Origin: Brooklawnia sp963780175
GTDB taxonomy: Bacteria; Actinomycetota; Actinomycetes; Propionibacteriales; Propionibacteriaceae
Direction of reading: 5' to 3'
Length of the DNA stretch: 64,000 nt
NCBI GenBank assembly: GCA_963780175.1
Contig: CAWAAT010000004.1
Span: 75,097 to 139,096, forward strand
In this document: positions 16,550-30,014 of the stretch, piece after piece
Layout of the letters: the number at the start of each line of letters is the position of its first letter
Position numbering within the stretch: the stretch's first letter is position 1
The notes under the pieces: generated by a model
Told to the model about the DNA's origin: nothing
Seen by the model: the letters and a program-made list of their open reading frames with translations, nothing else
The model's database searches: none
Position numbers and translations under genes: made by a program

Positions 16550-17590
16550 TCAGCGCAGGGTGGCGTCCCAGGGACGCTGTTTGGTGGTGGCCCGCACCGT
16601 GTCAGGTGAACACCCCAGTGCGGTCAGGAAGATCGCCATCCTGATGAGCAGTCCGTTGTCAGTCTGGTGGAAGATCGCCAGTCCCGGCAGATCGTCCACA
16701 TCGCTGGACAAGTCGAAGGAGTCCTGCCGTGAGTCCCGAGGCAGCGGGTGCATGATGATGACGTCCTGGGCGCCCGCCGCGGTCAGGATCTGCTTGTTCA
16801 CCAGATTGCCTGACACATTGGCCGTGGTGAGCACCTCCTTGGTCATCCGCTCGCGCTGGACGCGGGTGGCGTACACCACGTCCGCCCCGGTGAGCGCCTC
16901 AATCACGGAATCACAGTCGATCACCTGGTGACCCCGGGCGCGGGTGTAGCTGGCGACGGCATCCGGTAGTTCGAGGCTGGCAGGGCTGAACATCCTGAAG
17001 GTGACATTCTGCGCCAGTGACAACAACTTGATCAGCGAGTGTACGGTACGCCCGTACTTGAGATCGCCGACGATCGCGATGGTGCAGCCGTCAACGGGCT
17101 TGCCGCGGCCACCCAGTTCGGCGCGCAGGGTATAGAAATCGAGCAGGGCCTGGCTTGGGTGTTCGCCGGTCCCGTCGCCGGCGTTGATGACCGGGACCAC
17201 AGAGGCAGCCGCGAACTCGGCCACTGAACCCTCGTCAGGGTGGCGCACCACCAGCACGTCCGAGTACCCCGACACCACGCGCGAGGTGTCGGCGATCGAC
17301 TCCCCCTTGGCCATCGACGAGAACGTGAACCCCGTGGTGGTGGTGACCTCACCGCCGAGCCGCAGGAAGGCCGACTCGAAACTCAAGCGGGTGCGGGTGC
17401 TGGGCTCGAAGAACAAGCTGCCCAGCACGGCGCCGTCCAGCACGGTGCAGATCGACCGGCGTTCGGCGATGGGTCGAACCAGATCCGCCAGAGCGAAGAG
17501 GCGCTGCAGTGACTCACGGTCGAACTGCTGGACGCTCAGCAGGTGGCGGCCGGCACCGAATGGGGGAAGGTCGTCAGGAGACATGGTCAT
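16550..17590 (-). CDS. pyrB: Aspartate carbamoyltransferase catalytic chain (enteric-like type)
   Basis: 346 residues from ATG 17590, preceded by GAGGAG; other ATGs lie at 17584 and a GTG at 17596. The carbamoyl-phosphate site FEPSTRTRLSFES, the loop GESIADTSRVVSGYSD, and AGDGTGEHPSQALLDF are all present, as is GDLKYGRTVHSL. The enzyme makes carbamoyl-aspartate in pyrimidine synthesis. The sequence reads closer to E. coli PyrB than to the type I expect in an actinobacterial pyr operon, and no pyrI or other pyr-operon gene is adjacent. It is about 35 residues longer than E. coli PyrB. Confidence 0.9.
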   Translation of the reverse strand: MTMSPDDLPPFGAGRHLLSVQQFDRESLQRLFALADLVRPIAERRSICTVLDGAVLGSLFFEPSTRTRLSFESAFLRLGGEVTTTTGFTFSSMAKGESIADTSRVVSGYSDVLVVRHPDEGSVAEFAAASVVPVINAGDGTGEHPSQALLDFYTLRAELGGRGKPVDGCTIAIVGDLKYGRTVHSLIKLLSLAQNVTFRMFSPASLELPDAVASYTRARGHQVIDCDSVIEALTGADVVYATRVQRERMTKEVLTTANVSGNLVNKQILTAAGAQDVIIMHPLPRDSRQDSFDLSSDVDDLPGLAIFHQTDNGLLIRMAIFLTALGCSPDTVRATTKQRPWDATLR

Positions 17591-17745
17591 CGGCACTCCT
17601 CGATGCGATTACCGGCCGGGACCGGGCTGAAGGCAACCTACCACGCGTCCGGCCGGCCGAAATGGCCATGTTCAGATCCATGCCGCGTTCCAGGGCAAGG
17701 GTGACCGCGGGCGTACGATCGCCACTTTCGGTGGAAGCCACTAGT

Positions 17746-19449
17746 TCACTGTGCACAGTGAGTGGGGTCGTGGGCCTCACTCAGCAGATCGCGCGCATGC
17801 GCCAAACCCGACTCGCTGTCTGCAAGACCACCCATCATGCGGGCCAGTTCGGCCTCGCGTTCGGCCCCGGTCAAGAGGCGGACGTCGCTGGTCGTCACTT
17901 GGCCCTCGCTCGACTTCGAGACCACCCAGTGGGCTGTCGCGAAGGCTGCGACCTGTGCCAGATGGGTGACGACGATCACCTGCGAGTGCTCGGCCAGCCG
18001 GGCGAGCCGACGTCCGACCTCGACCGCCACCGCCCCGCCGACCCCGGCATCCACCTCGTCGAAGATGAAGACGTGCCCGGGATCGTTGCTGGCCAGGACC
18101 ACCTCCAAACCGAGCCGAACACGCGAGAGTTCGCCGCCGGAAGCAACTCTGGCCAGCGAAGCAGGGGCGGCGCCCGGGTTTGCGGCGAACAGCAGGTTGA
18201 CCTGTTCCCGTCCCCACGGTCCGGGTGCCGGCAGCGGCCTGAGGTCGAACCGGAGCCGGGCGTGAGGCATCGCGAGGGCTGACAACTCACGCTGCACCTG
18301 GCCGGCCAGACGTGCCGCCGCCTGTTCGCGCAGGCTCGTCAATTCGGCGCCGAGGCGCTCGAGTGTGGCGTCCAGACCTCTGATGAGGGTGTCGAGTTCG
18401 GTGCGCCGCTGGTCTGATCCGCCGAGGGTACCCAACCGGGCGGCGGCTGCTCCCGCCCAGGCCAACACTTCGTCGATCGACGAGCCGTACTTGCGGGTCA
18501 ACCCAGCAAGCTGGGCTCGACGCCCGGTGATCACCTCCAGTCGCAGCGGGTCCGCGTCCAGATCGCTCAGGTAGGACGCGACCTCCGCGGCGAGTTCGTT
18601 GACCTGTCCGGCCAGCAGCCGGACGGAGGACGCCAACTCGGCCGCCTGAGGGTCGAGCCGGGCGATGTCGGCCAAGGCGTGCCGCGAGATGCCCACCAGT
18701 CCGACAGCGCCGGGGTCGTCCACATCACCCTCATCCGATCCCGACAGAGCGTGGCTGGCCCGCTCCGCCAGCCTGCGCAGGTCATCGATCGCCTGTAGCC
18801 GCGACGCCTCGGCAGCGAGTTCGGCATCCTCGCCCGCGCGCGGGTCAACCCTTGAGATCTCGTCGAGCCCGAACCTCAACAGGTCCACCTCACGGGCCCG
18901 CTCCTGTCCATGTCGCACCAGGTCCTCCCGCTCGGCCACGAGCTCGTCGCGCCGGCGGAAGGCCTGGCGGTAACGGGTCAGCAACTCGGCGAGAACTGGG
19001 CCGGCACTTCGATCCAGCACCTCACGTTGTCGTTCAGGGCTACCCAACCGGACCTGTTCGGACTGCCCGTGGATGGTGGCCAGTTCGCCCGCCAGCCCGG
19101 CCAACCGCGAGCTCGGGGTTTGCACACCACCGACGAAGGCCCGTGATCGACCCGATCGATTGACCTGACGGGCAACCAGCAACTCATCAGAGTCGAGGTC
19201 AGCACCAAGAGCGTCAAGCACCCCGGCGATGACCCCAACATCGGTGAATCGACCCTCAACGATGGCACGGTCGGCACCGTGCCTGACGACCGCCGCGTCG
19301 GCACGTTCCCCGAGCAGCAACCCGATCCCGCTGACGACCATCGTCTTGCCCGCACCGGTCTCGCCGGTCACCACCGTCATACCTCGCGACAACTCCAAGG
19401 TGGCATCAGCGATCACCCCGAGATTCGAGATGCGCAGTTCAGCCAGCAT
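17746..19449 (-). CDS. recN: DNA repair ATPase RecN
   Basis: 567 residues from ATG 19449 (MLAELRISNLGVIADATLEL), which overlaps the nadK stop by one base as TGATG. Walker A is GETGAGKTMVVSGIG, the ABC signature is SGGELSRVRLGLEVVL, and Walker B is HVFIFDEVDAGVGG; between them lie two long coiled coils with LTRKYGSSIDEVL at the hinge. RecN is an SMC-like protein acting early in double-strand break repair. The frame continues upstream to 19617 only within nadK. Confidence 0.96.
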   Translation of the reverse strand: MLAELRISNLGVIADATLELSRGMTVVTGETGAGKTMVVSGIGLLLGERADAAVVRHGADRAIVEGRFTDVGVIAGVLDALGADLDSDELLVARQVNRSGRSRAFVGGVQTPSSRLAGLAGELATIHGQSEQVRLGSPERQREVLDRSAGPVLAELLTRYRQAFRRRDELVAEREDLVRHGQERAREVDLLRFGLDEISRVDPRAGEDAELAAEASRLQAIDDLRRLAERASHALSGSDEGDVDDPGAVGLVGISRHALADIARLDPQAAELASSVRLLAGQVNELAAEVASYLSDLDADPLRLEVITGRRAQLAGLTRKYGSSIDEVLAWAGAAAARLGTLGGSDQRRTELDTLIRGLDATLERLGAELTSLREQAAARLAGQVQRELSALAMPHARLRFDLRPLPAPGPWGREQVNLLFAANPGAAPASLARVASGGELSRVRLGLEVVLASNDPGHVFIFDEVDAGVGGAVAVEVGRRLARLAEHSQVIVVTHLAQVAAFATAHWVVSKSSEGQVTTSDVRLLTGAEREAELARMMGGLADSESGLAHARDLLSEAHDPTHCAQ

Positions 19450-20390
19450 CAAGAACGCCCCGAACCTCTGAAGCCGTCGATGTTCAGTTCGAACTTCTTC
19501 ACCAGTCTTGAGGTGAAGGGCTGCTCCTGGAGCCGGGCGACCCGCAGATTGTGAGCGCCGCGCCGCACATGGATCCGCGCGCCAGGTGCAATGTCGATGG
19601 AACGACGGCCATCGCACCAGACGACCGCATGCGTCGCGAACTGGCTCGAGAGGGTCAGGTCGACCAGCGACTCAGGGTCGAGCACCAACGGTCGGGCGAA
19701 CAAAGCGTGGGCGGCCATGGGGACGACCAGGAACGCCTCCACGTCGGGCCAGACGACCGGCCCACCAACCGAGAAAGCGTAAGCGGTTGAGCCGGTCGGA
19801 GTGGACACCAGCATGCCGTCGCAACCCCAGCGAGACACCGGCAACCCGTCAATCTCGACCATCACGTCCAGCATTCGCTCCCGGGCCGCCTTTTCCAGGG
19901 AGACTTCATTGACCGCAAAGGACGTCCACATGTCGTGGTCATCCTGCGAGGTCACTTCGACATCCAGGGTGAGGCGCTCCTCAACGAAGTAGTGACGTTC
20001 GGCGACCTGCTGCACGAGTTTGTGCACGTCATGTGACTCGAGTTCGGCGAGGAAGCCGACGTGACCCAGATTCACGCCCAGCAGCGGCACTCCCAATGGG
20101 ACGACCGACTCGGCGGCTCGCAGGATGGTGCCATCGCCGCCGAAGACCACCATCAGCTCGGTTTCGGCCAGAGTGGTCCGTGTTGCCTGCTCGATCTCAA
20201 CCTCCGGCAGCCGGTCACGCAGGTCTGCGATCCGCTCCCCCAGTCCAAGGCAGGCGATGCCGTTGTCGTGCAGTCCTTGTACGAAGGAGACCGCGACGTC
20301 CACCGCCTCGGGACGCGCCGGGTGCAGAAGAATGCCAACTCGGCGTTGGGTGGACTTCTCCACGAGCGGGGATGCGGCTGAGTCTGTCAC
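19449..20390 (-). CDS. nadK: NAD kinase
   Basis: 313 residues from GTG 20390. The kinase motif FGGDGTILRAAE and the second motif GCDGMLVSTPTGSTAYAFS are both intact; the NADP-binding region DGRRSIDIAPG lies near residue 270. It phosphorylates NAD to NADP. Between tlyA (9 bp upstream) and recN, this is the conserved actinobacterial order. The C-terminus after residue 295 (KKFELNIDGFRGSGRS) is a short basic tail. Confidence 0.96.
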   Translation of the reverse strand: MTDSAASPLVEKSTQRRVGILLHPARPEAVDVAVSFVQGLHDNGIACLGLGERIADLRDRLPEVEIEQATRTTLAETELMVVFGGDGTILRAAESVVPLGVPLLGVNLGHVGFLAELESHDVHKLVQQVAERHYFVEERLTLDVEVTSQDDHDMWTSFAVNEVSLEKAARERMLDVMVEIDGLPVSRWGCDGMLVSTPTGSTAYAFSVGGPVVWPDVEAFLVVPMAAHALFARPLVLDPESLVDLTLSSQFATHAVVWCDGRRSIDIAPGARIHVRRGAHNLRVARLQEQPFTSRLVKKFELNIDGFRGSGRS

Positions 20391-20399
20391 GGGTGAAGC

Positions 20400-21173
20400 C
20401 TATCCAAGGCCGTCGGCGAGGGTGGCTGGCCTCTCAAGGCCGGCTCGCCCACAGCGGATGAGGGCAACGAAGTGCTCCACGTTGCCGGCCGGTCCGGGTA
20501 GTTGGCTGTCCGCGCGCCAGTCGGGTGTCCAGCCCATGGCCTCGGCATCCGTGATGACGTCCTGGATCGCCTGTTCGCGGTCGCCGGAGGAGCGCACCAC
20601 CCCAAGCGAGCTGAGCCGTCCGCGTCCCACCTCGAACTGGGGTTTGATCATCAGCATGGCCACACCAGTGTCACTGAGCACCGACAGCAAGGGTTGCAGC
20701 AGTAACCGTAGCGAGACGAAGGAGACGTCCGCGACCACGAGGTCGACGGGCTCTCCCTCCACGTCCTCGAGGGTGAGGTCGCGAACATTGAGGCCCTCCC
20801 GAACGTGCACGCGTGGGTCGGCCCGCACCACATCGGCCAACTGGCCGTGCCCGACGTCGACGGCGAACACCTCCTCGGCACCTCGACTCAACAGCACCTG
20901 GGTGAATCCGCCGGTGGAAGCGCCCGCGTCCAGCACCCTGGCCGGAATCTGCAGACCAGACGCGTCGAGGGCACCCAACAGCTTGTGGGCGGCCCGCGAG
21001 ACCCAGGGGTCCGACTCGGCGCTCACCACGTCATCAGGGCCCACGGGCAGGGACGGGCGCACCACAACCTGGCCGTTCACGCGCACTCGTCCGACGCGAA
21101 TCAAGTCCGCGGCATGTGAGCGAGACCTGGCCTGGCCGATTGCCATCACAGCTTGGTCGAGTCGCACACTCAC
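20400..21173 (-). CDS. tlyA: TlyA-family 2'-O-ribose rRNA methyltransferase
   Basis: 257 residues from GTG 21173. An S4 domain at 1-62 (RLDQAVMAIGQARSRSHAAD) binds RNA. The FtsJ-like methyltransferase domain has the SAM motif VLDAGASTGGFTQVLLSRGA, FAVDVGHGQL and VVADVSFVSLR. Mycobacterial TlyA methylates C1409 of 16S and C1920 of 23S rRNA and confers capreomycin sensitivity. The start overlaps the upstream small gene as GTGA. Confidence 0.94.
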   Translation of the reverse strand: MSVRLDQAVMAIGQARSRSHAADLIRVGRVRVNGQVVVRPSLPVGPDDVVSAESDPWVSRAAHKLLGALDASGLQIPARVLDAGASTGGFTQVLLSRGAEEVFAVDVGHGQLADVVRADPRVHVREGLNVRDLTLEDVEGEPVDLVVADVSFVSLRLLLQPLLSVLSDTGVAMLMIKPQFEVGRGRLSSLGVVRSSGDREQAIQDVITDAEAMGWTPDWRADSQLPGPAGNVEHFVALIRCGRAGLERPATLADGLG

Positions 21174-21385
21174 CGCGATCGCACGCCAGGGATCGGCGTC
21201 TGACCCGCACTGCGTGAGGTCTCCAGAACCTGCGAGACCACCTCATGCGCGGTTGCCAAGCGTTCCAGTTGCTCGCTGACAGACAACATCTCGACGCCGG
21301 CCAGGTTCTTGAGTGCTTCGTCGATGATCCGGTGCCCGGTGTTGGGTGGGGTGTCCTGCAGGGGCCCATCGGCCGGAACGCTCAT
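21170..21385 (-). CDS. Small conserved actinobacterial protein
   Basis: 71 residues from ATG 21385 (MSVPADGPLQDTPPNTGHRI); the longer open frame to 21463 lies inside the HAD gene. It is a mostly helical polypeptide with a Pro-rich start. Its ATG overlaps the end of the HAD gene (TGA at 21384-21382) and its stop overlaps the tlyA start. Small proteins sit at this spot in other actinobacteria; I do not know a function. Confidence 0.7.
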   Translation of the reverse strand: MSVPADGPLQDTPPNTGHRIIDEALKNLAGVEMLSVSEQLERLATAHEVVSQVLETSRSAGQTPIPGVRSR

Positions 21386-22378
21386 GGCAGGAGGTCCAGA
21401 CGATCGAGCGCCTGAGTGGCGTCCAGGGCGGCATCGCGCCAGGTCAGTTGGACGATCGCCCACAGCGCGTCCAGCTGTTGATCACGAGCTCGGCGCAGGG
21501 GCCACTTGACCGGACGACGCCGTCAATGGCCGCAACCTCGCGGCGGCTGCCACGGTGATCACAGTCCCCTCTGCCAACTGCCTCCGCCGCGGCTGGAGCA
21601 GGCCGCGCAGGTCGTGCCGATCGCGGTGGGACGCTGCTGAGGGATCGCGCGTGGCCAGTTCCCACTTGCCGTGAGCACCGGTGAAGACGAGGAAGGAGTC
21701 GATGTCGACGTTGTTGGCGCCTTCGATGTCGGTGTCGAGACGATCCCCGACGAAGACCGGACGAACGGCCCGCATCCTCTTGATGGTCTCCTGCAGCAGC
21801 GGCGGGTAAGGCTTGCCAGCCACGATCGGTTCGACGTCCACGCAGACCCGGACGCCGCGATCTGCGCCCCAGCACCGGGCGAGCATGCCCAAGTTGGTGG
21901 GACGGTTGATGTCGGTGTTCGGTGCCGTACCAGCGGGCGCCCCGCTGAATGGCGAACGCGGCGTCTTCCAGCCTGGGGAAGCTCATCTGGGGGTCGTAGC
22001 CCTGCACGACCGCATCGGGCGCTTCGGTGAAGTCGCGACCAGCGTGAAGCCCACCGCCGTCATCTCGTCGACCAACGCCTGGGCGCCGCACACCAGCACC
22101 TTGGCGCCGGCGGGCAGCTCACGCGCCATCAACTGCGCGATCGCCTGGGCGCTGGTGACGACGTCCTCCTGGTGACATTCGATCCCAAGTCCGTTGAGGT
22201 GCGCGACCACCACGTCCGCGCTGCGTCCGGCATTGTTCGTCACGAATCCGACGCGGACGCCAAGCTGGCGCAGGTCAGCGATGCTTTCGGGCGCACCGAT
22301 CACGGGCTCAGGACCGAGGTAGACCACCCCGTCCAGATCGAACATGGCGCAGTCGTAGTCATCGATGAACCGGGTCAC
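21382..22378 (-). pseudogene. HAD-superfamily NagD-like phosphatase with several frameshifts
   Basis: From GTG 22378 the protein begins MTRFIDDYDCAMFDLDGVVY, the DxDG nucleophile motif, followed by FVTNNAGRS. The frame then changes: near 22035 (continuing TEAPDAVVQGYDPQMSFPRL), near 21915 (TNTDINRPTNLGM, then PIVAGKPYPPLLQ and FVGDRLDTDIEGAN), again between about 21640 and 21500, and finally into the frame that ends LDALWAIVQLTWRDAALDAT and stops at 21382. All family motifs survive in order, and both ends keep four-base overlaps with neighbours. So the gene is recognisable end to end, but no single frame makes it. Either recent decay or sequence errors. Confidence 0.8.
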
Positions 22379-24079
22379 TGGTCCTCCTCGGTGGTCAGGT
22401 TCTGGTCTGCTTCATCGCCTGCCGGGTCTTCCTCGCTGACCGTCACTGTCCATGACCTCGAATTCATCGTCCAAGACGTCATCGGTCACCGCGACACCGT
22501 CAAGTTCCGCGATGGCCTCGCCGACGCCCAAGGCGTCTTGATCATCGTAGTGGCTTGCCGATACCAGCCACTCACGAGCGGCCTCCACCTGACCCGTGGC
22601 GGCCAGCAGGTTGGCGTACGCGAAGCGCAGCCGGGCTTGACCGTCACGCCCGCCCCGTCCGCCGCTGATCGCGTCCTTGAGCAGCCGAAGCGCCTCGGGG
22701 CGTTGGCCCAGATCGTCGCGAATGCCGGCCTCGACCAGGATCACCTCCACCTGCTGTGGGACGCTGAGCTTCGCCTCGCGTGCCTGCCGAAGCGTGCGGA
22801 GCGCCGCCTGATGCTTGCCGACCGCCCGCTCGCAGTCAGCGATGACGGGCAGATAGTCGTCGTTACCGCTCATCCGGTGGATGGCACGGTATTCGGTCAA
22901 CGCGGTCTCGTAGTCTTCGGCGGCGTAGGCCGTGTCGGCAGTCACCTCGCGAACCACGGGTAGCCGGGACGCCAACCGGCGGGCCACGAGGGCATGCCGC
23001 AATGCGAGTTGTGGATCGCTGTCGACCAGTTCGCCGACGGCACGCAGGTGGCCCCCCACCCTGCCTGCCAATGACTTGTTGAGCCCACGAAGCTCGGCCC
23101 GCAGCGGGCCGGGGAGCCCGGTCTCGTCATAGCCTGCGGGCAGTTCCGGTTCATTCTCCGCCGGCTCCAGACCGGGCGGGACGCGCCGTCGCTCTTCGAC
23201 CTCTTCACGGTCTCGTTCACGTGGCCGATCGTCACCGTAGCGACGCTCACCAGCAGGACGCCCGGAACGCTCCTGCGTACCTTCACGCCGTGCGCCACCC
23301 GAACGTGGCCGATCATCACCGTAGCGACGCTCACCAGCAGGACGCCCGGAACGCTCCTGCGTACCTTCACGCCGTGCACCACCCGAACGTGGCCGATCAT
23401 CACCGTAGCGACGCTCACCAGCAGGACGCCCGGAACGCTCCTGCGTACCTTCACGCCGTGCACCACCCGAACGTGGCCGATCATCACCGTAGCGACGCTC
23501 ACCAGCAGGACGCCCGGAACGCTCCTGCGTACCTTCACGCCGTGCACCACCCGAACGTGGCCGATCATCACCGTAGCGACGCTCACCAGCAGGACGCCCG
23601 GAACGTGCGTCCTTCACGGCCGTGGACTCCACGTGGCCACCGTCCCGACTCTGACGCGAACCTTCTGGTACGCGCGGACGCCGTGCGACCACCAGAACGC
23701 GGCCGATCATCGCTCCGCAGGGCGATCTGCGCTCGACCCGCCGGACGCCCGGAACGCTCCTGCGCGCCCGGGCGGCGTCGGCCACCAGTACTCGGTCCTT
23801 CGTGACGTCCCCCCGCCCCACTGGAGCCCTGGAGACGAGAGGTTCCTTTGGAGCCGGGCGCCCGCCACCACGCGACGGGCTTGATGCTGCTCGACTGGAA
23901 GCAGAACGGCTGCCGTTGCTGTCTGACGATCCCCGACGGGCATTTCCCTGGCCCGCGCCGCGGTTCCCGGCCGCACCCCTGCGCGGCGCCCCGTTCGTCC
24001 GCACGCTCGGCCGGTCCGAGCCTGCCGAGTCTGACCGTTCACGGCGCTGATCGTCGAAAGGGACATCCGATGAGTTCAT
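22375..24079 (-). CDS. TPR-containing protein with Arg-rich repeat region; frame disturbed at the C-terminus and N-terminal part
   Basis: The longest frame (24079 to 22412) encodes 555 residues: a disordered Arg/Gly/Ser-rich N-terminus, a 28-residue tandem repeat (about 158-290), and a C-terminal helical TPR-like domain (LALRHALVARRLASRLPVVR, YEDYETALTEYR-like pairs). Near 22445 the frame ends in RGRPGRR, but removing one G gives an acidic tail ending TTEEDQ whose stop (22377-22375) overlaps the HAD start as GTGA; this is probably the native end. Between about 23890 and 23605 another frame carries a degenerate repeat copy (SGRPAGRAQIALRSDDRPRS), pointing to two more indels. Function unknown; possibly a scaffold. 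Confidence 0.65.
23221..23605 (-). repeat. 84-bp tandem repeat, about 4.6 copies, inside the TPR-protein gene
   Basis: Units start at 23221, 23305, 23389, 23473 and 23557 (gtggccgatc in each) and differ by only one or two bases. 84 bp equals 28 codons, so copies stay in frame and encode an Arg/Gly-rich unit beginning SGRPAGERRYGDDR. A degenerate copy lies at about 23660-23780 in a different frame. Near-identity of copies suggests recent expansion or homogenisation. Confidence 0.95.
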
Positions 24080-24159
24080 GGGTCAATTCTGCCTGTACTT
24101 GTCGAGTGTTATGTGTGGGCGTGGCAGCCGGACAGACTGCCGGCCCCACGCCAAGGCAT

Positions 24160-24202
24160 AAAAAAACCTCCTCTTGGAGGCCGAAGCTTCCAAGAGGAGG
24201 TT
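24160..24202 (-). terminator. Intrinsic terminator of the rRNA operon
   Basis: On the minus strand, the arms CCTCCTCTTGG and its complement form a stem of at least 11 bp around a short loop and are followed by seven T residues (plus-strand A run 24160-24166). It lies immediately past the 5S gene. Confidence 0.93.
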
Positions 24203-24206
24203 GTAT

Positions 24207-24325
24207 GTCCGGCAGCGTCCTAGTCTCCCACAGGTTCCCACCTGCAGTACAATCGGCGCTGAAAGGCTTAACTTCCGGGTTCGGAATGGAGCCGGGTGTT
24301 TCCCTTTCGCCATGGCCACCGAAAC
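24207..24325 (-). rRNA. rrf: 5S ribosomal RNA
   Basis: The minus strand reads GTTTCGGTGGCCATGGCGAA at its 5' side and ends GACGCTGCCGGAC, with the internal CCATTCCGAACCCGG typical of 5S. About 119 nt. Ends are estimated to within a few bases. It is the last gene of the 16S-23S-5S operon. Confidence 0.95.
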
Positions 24326-24391
24326 TCTATGGAGATGTGACGGGACAGGAATCCTCAGGATTCTCACGTCCCCGACCGTATCTCGGGAACC

Positions 24392-24418
24392 ACACAGTGG
24401 ACGCGTAGCATCTTTGTA
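24392..24418 (-). other. 3' arm of the 23S rRNA processing stalk
   Basis: This stretch of the 23S-5S spacer is complementary, apart from one bulged base, to 27500-27525 just before the 23S 5' end. The two would pair into a ~26-bp helix closing the 23S precursor, the standard substrate for RNase III. Confidence 0.85.
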
Positions 24419-24424
24419 AAAACA

Positions 24425-29337
<4,913 letters not shown>

Positions 29338-29588
29338 AAATCTATCGACACAGACCCAAGGGCCGGTTGTCGTCAACTTTGATGTTTGATGCTGACAAGA
29401 TTTCCATCACTGGATTGTCACTCATCAAAGGAATCTCGAAACTCATTCTTAGGATTACTCCTGCCAATGAGCACGGGATCTTTTAGTGCATATTGTGCAT
29501 TGACTTTTAAGCACGCTGTTGAGTTCTCAAGTTTCGGATGCGCTCCTTGCTTTGGCTTTTCCGGCCGCTGCTTGGGGCAACTCGATTT

Positions 29589-29618
29589 ACTTTATCGGGC
29601 CTCTTGGTCGGCTGTCAA
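29589..29618 (-). promoter_or_regulatory. rRNA promoter, downstream copy
   Basis: On the minus strand TTGACA (29618-29613) and TAAAGT (29594-29589) are separated by 18 bases. A start near 29582 would give a leader of about 245 nt before 16S, containing the boxA-like element. Confidence 0.72.
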
Positions 29619-29732
29619 ACCGGCTCTTTTCGGCCCTTATTCGATCGCTTTGTTCCTTGCCGGCTGGGCCGACTCGTCACTCTTCGATCTGCTGTTGTCA
29701 TGTGCCCGGTTCTCACCGGAGCGACTCGTCCA

Positions 29733-29761
29733 ACTTTACCGAGTTCTCGGCCAGAAGTCAA
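29733..29761 (-). promoter_or_regulatory. rRNA promoter, upstream copy
   Basis: On the minus strand TTGACT (29761-29756) and TAAAGT (29738-29733) are separated by 17 bases, a good sigma-70-type spacing. The same -10 hexamer occurs in the downstream copy. Predicted start is about 29726. Confidence 0.7.
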
Positions 29762-30014
29762 ACCCTGCGGTTCGCCTCCGTTGAATCTTCTCCGCTCTGC
29801 GGTGGGCCCTTGCTGGACACACACCCCGTCTGCGGTTCAGATTCTTTGTCGTTGGTCGGCCCCCGGCCCAGCCGCATTCTCCTTTGGTTCGGCCCCCGTG
29901 ATGGGGTCCTGTACCAGGAACTCTTGCGTCCGTCTCGCTCAGAAGGCTTCGCCAACGTTACACGGAGGTTCCCAATGAGGCAAATCGTCCCTGGGCGACC
30001 AGAGTAATCGCTTG

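Larger units (their letters stand above)
29338..30014 (-). promoter_or_regulatory. rRNA operon leader and promoter region
   Basis: 677 bases between tyrS and 16S with no convincing gene. It contains two promoters (listed separately), a boxA-like element TTGAGAACTCAACAGCGTGC on the minus strand at 29511-29530, and the 5' arm of a likely 16S processing stem at 29498-29511. The rest is low in recognisable motifs. Confidence 0.75.

Noticed and set aside
17748..17761. Perfect 14-base palindrome CACTGTGCACAGTG
   Set aside because: It lies in the last codons of recN, and no gene starts nearby that it could regulate.
23221..23605. Regular repeats as a possible CRISPR array
   Set aside because: Units are contiguous, 84 bp, in frame and protein-coding, with no unique spacers and no cas genes.
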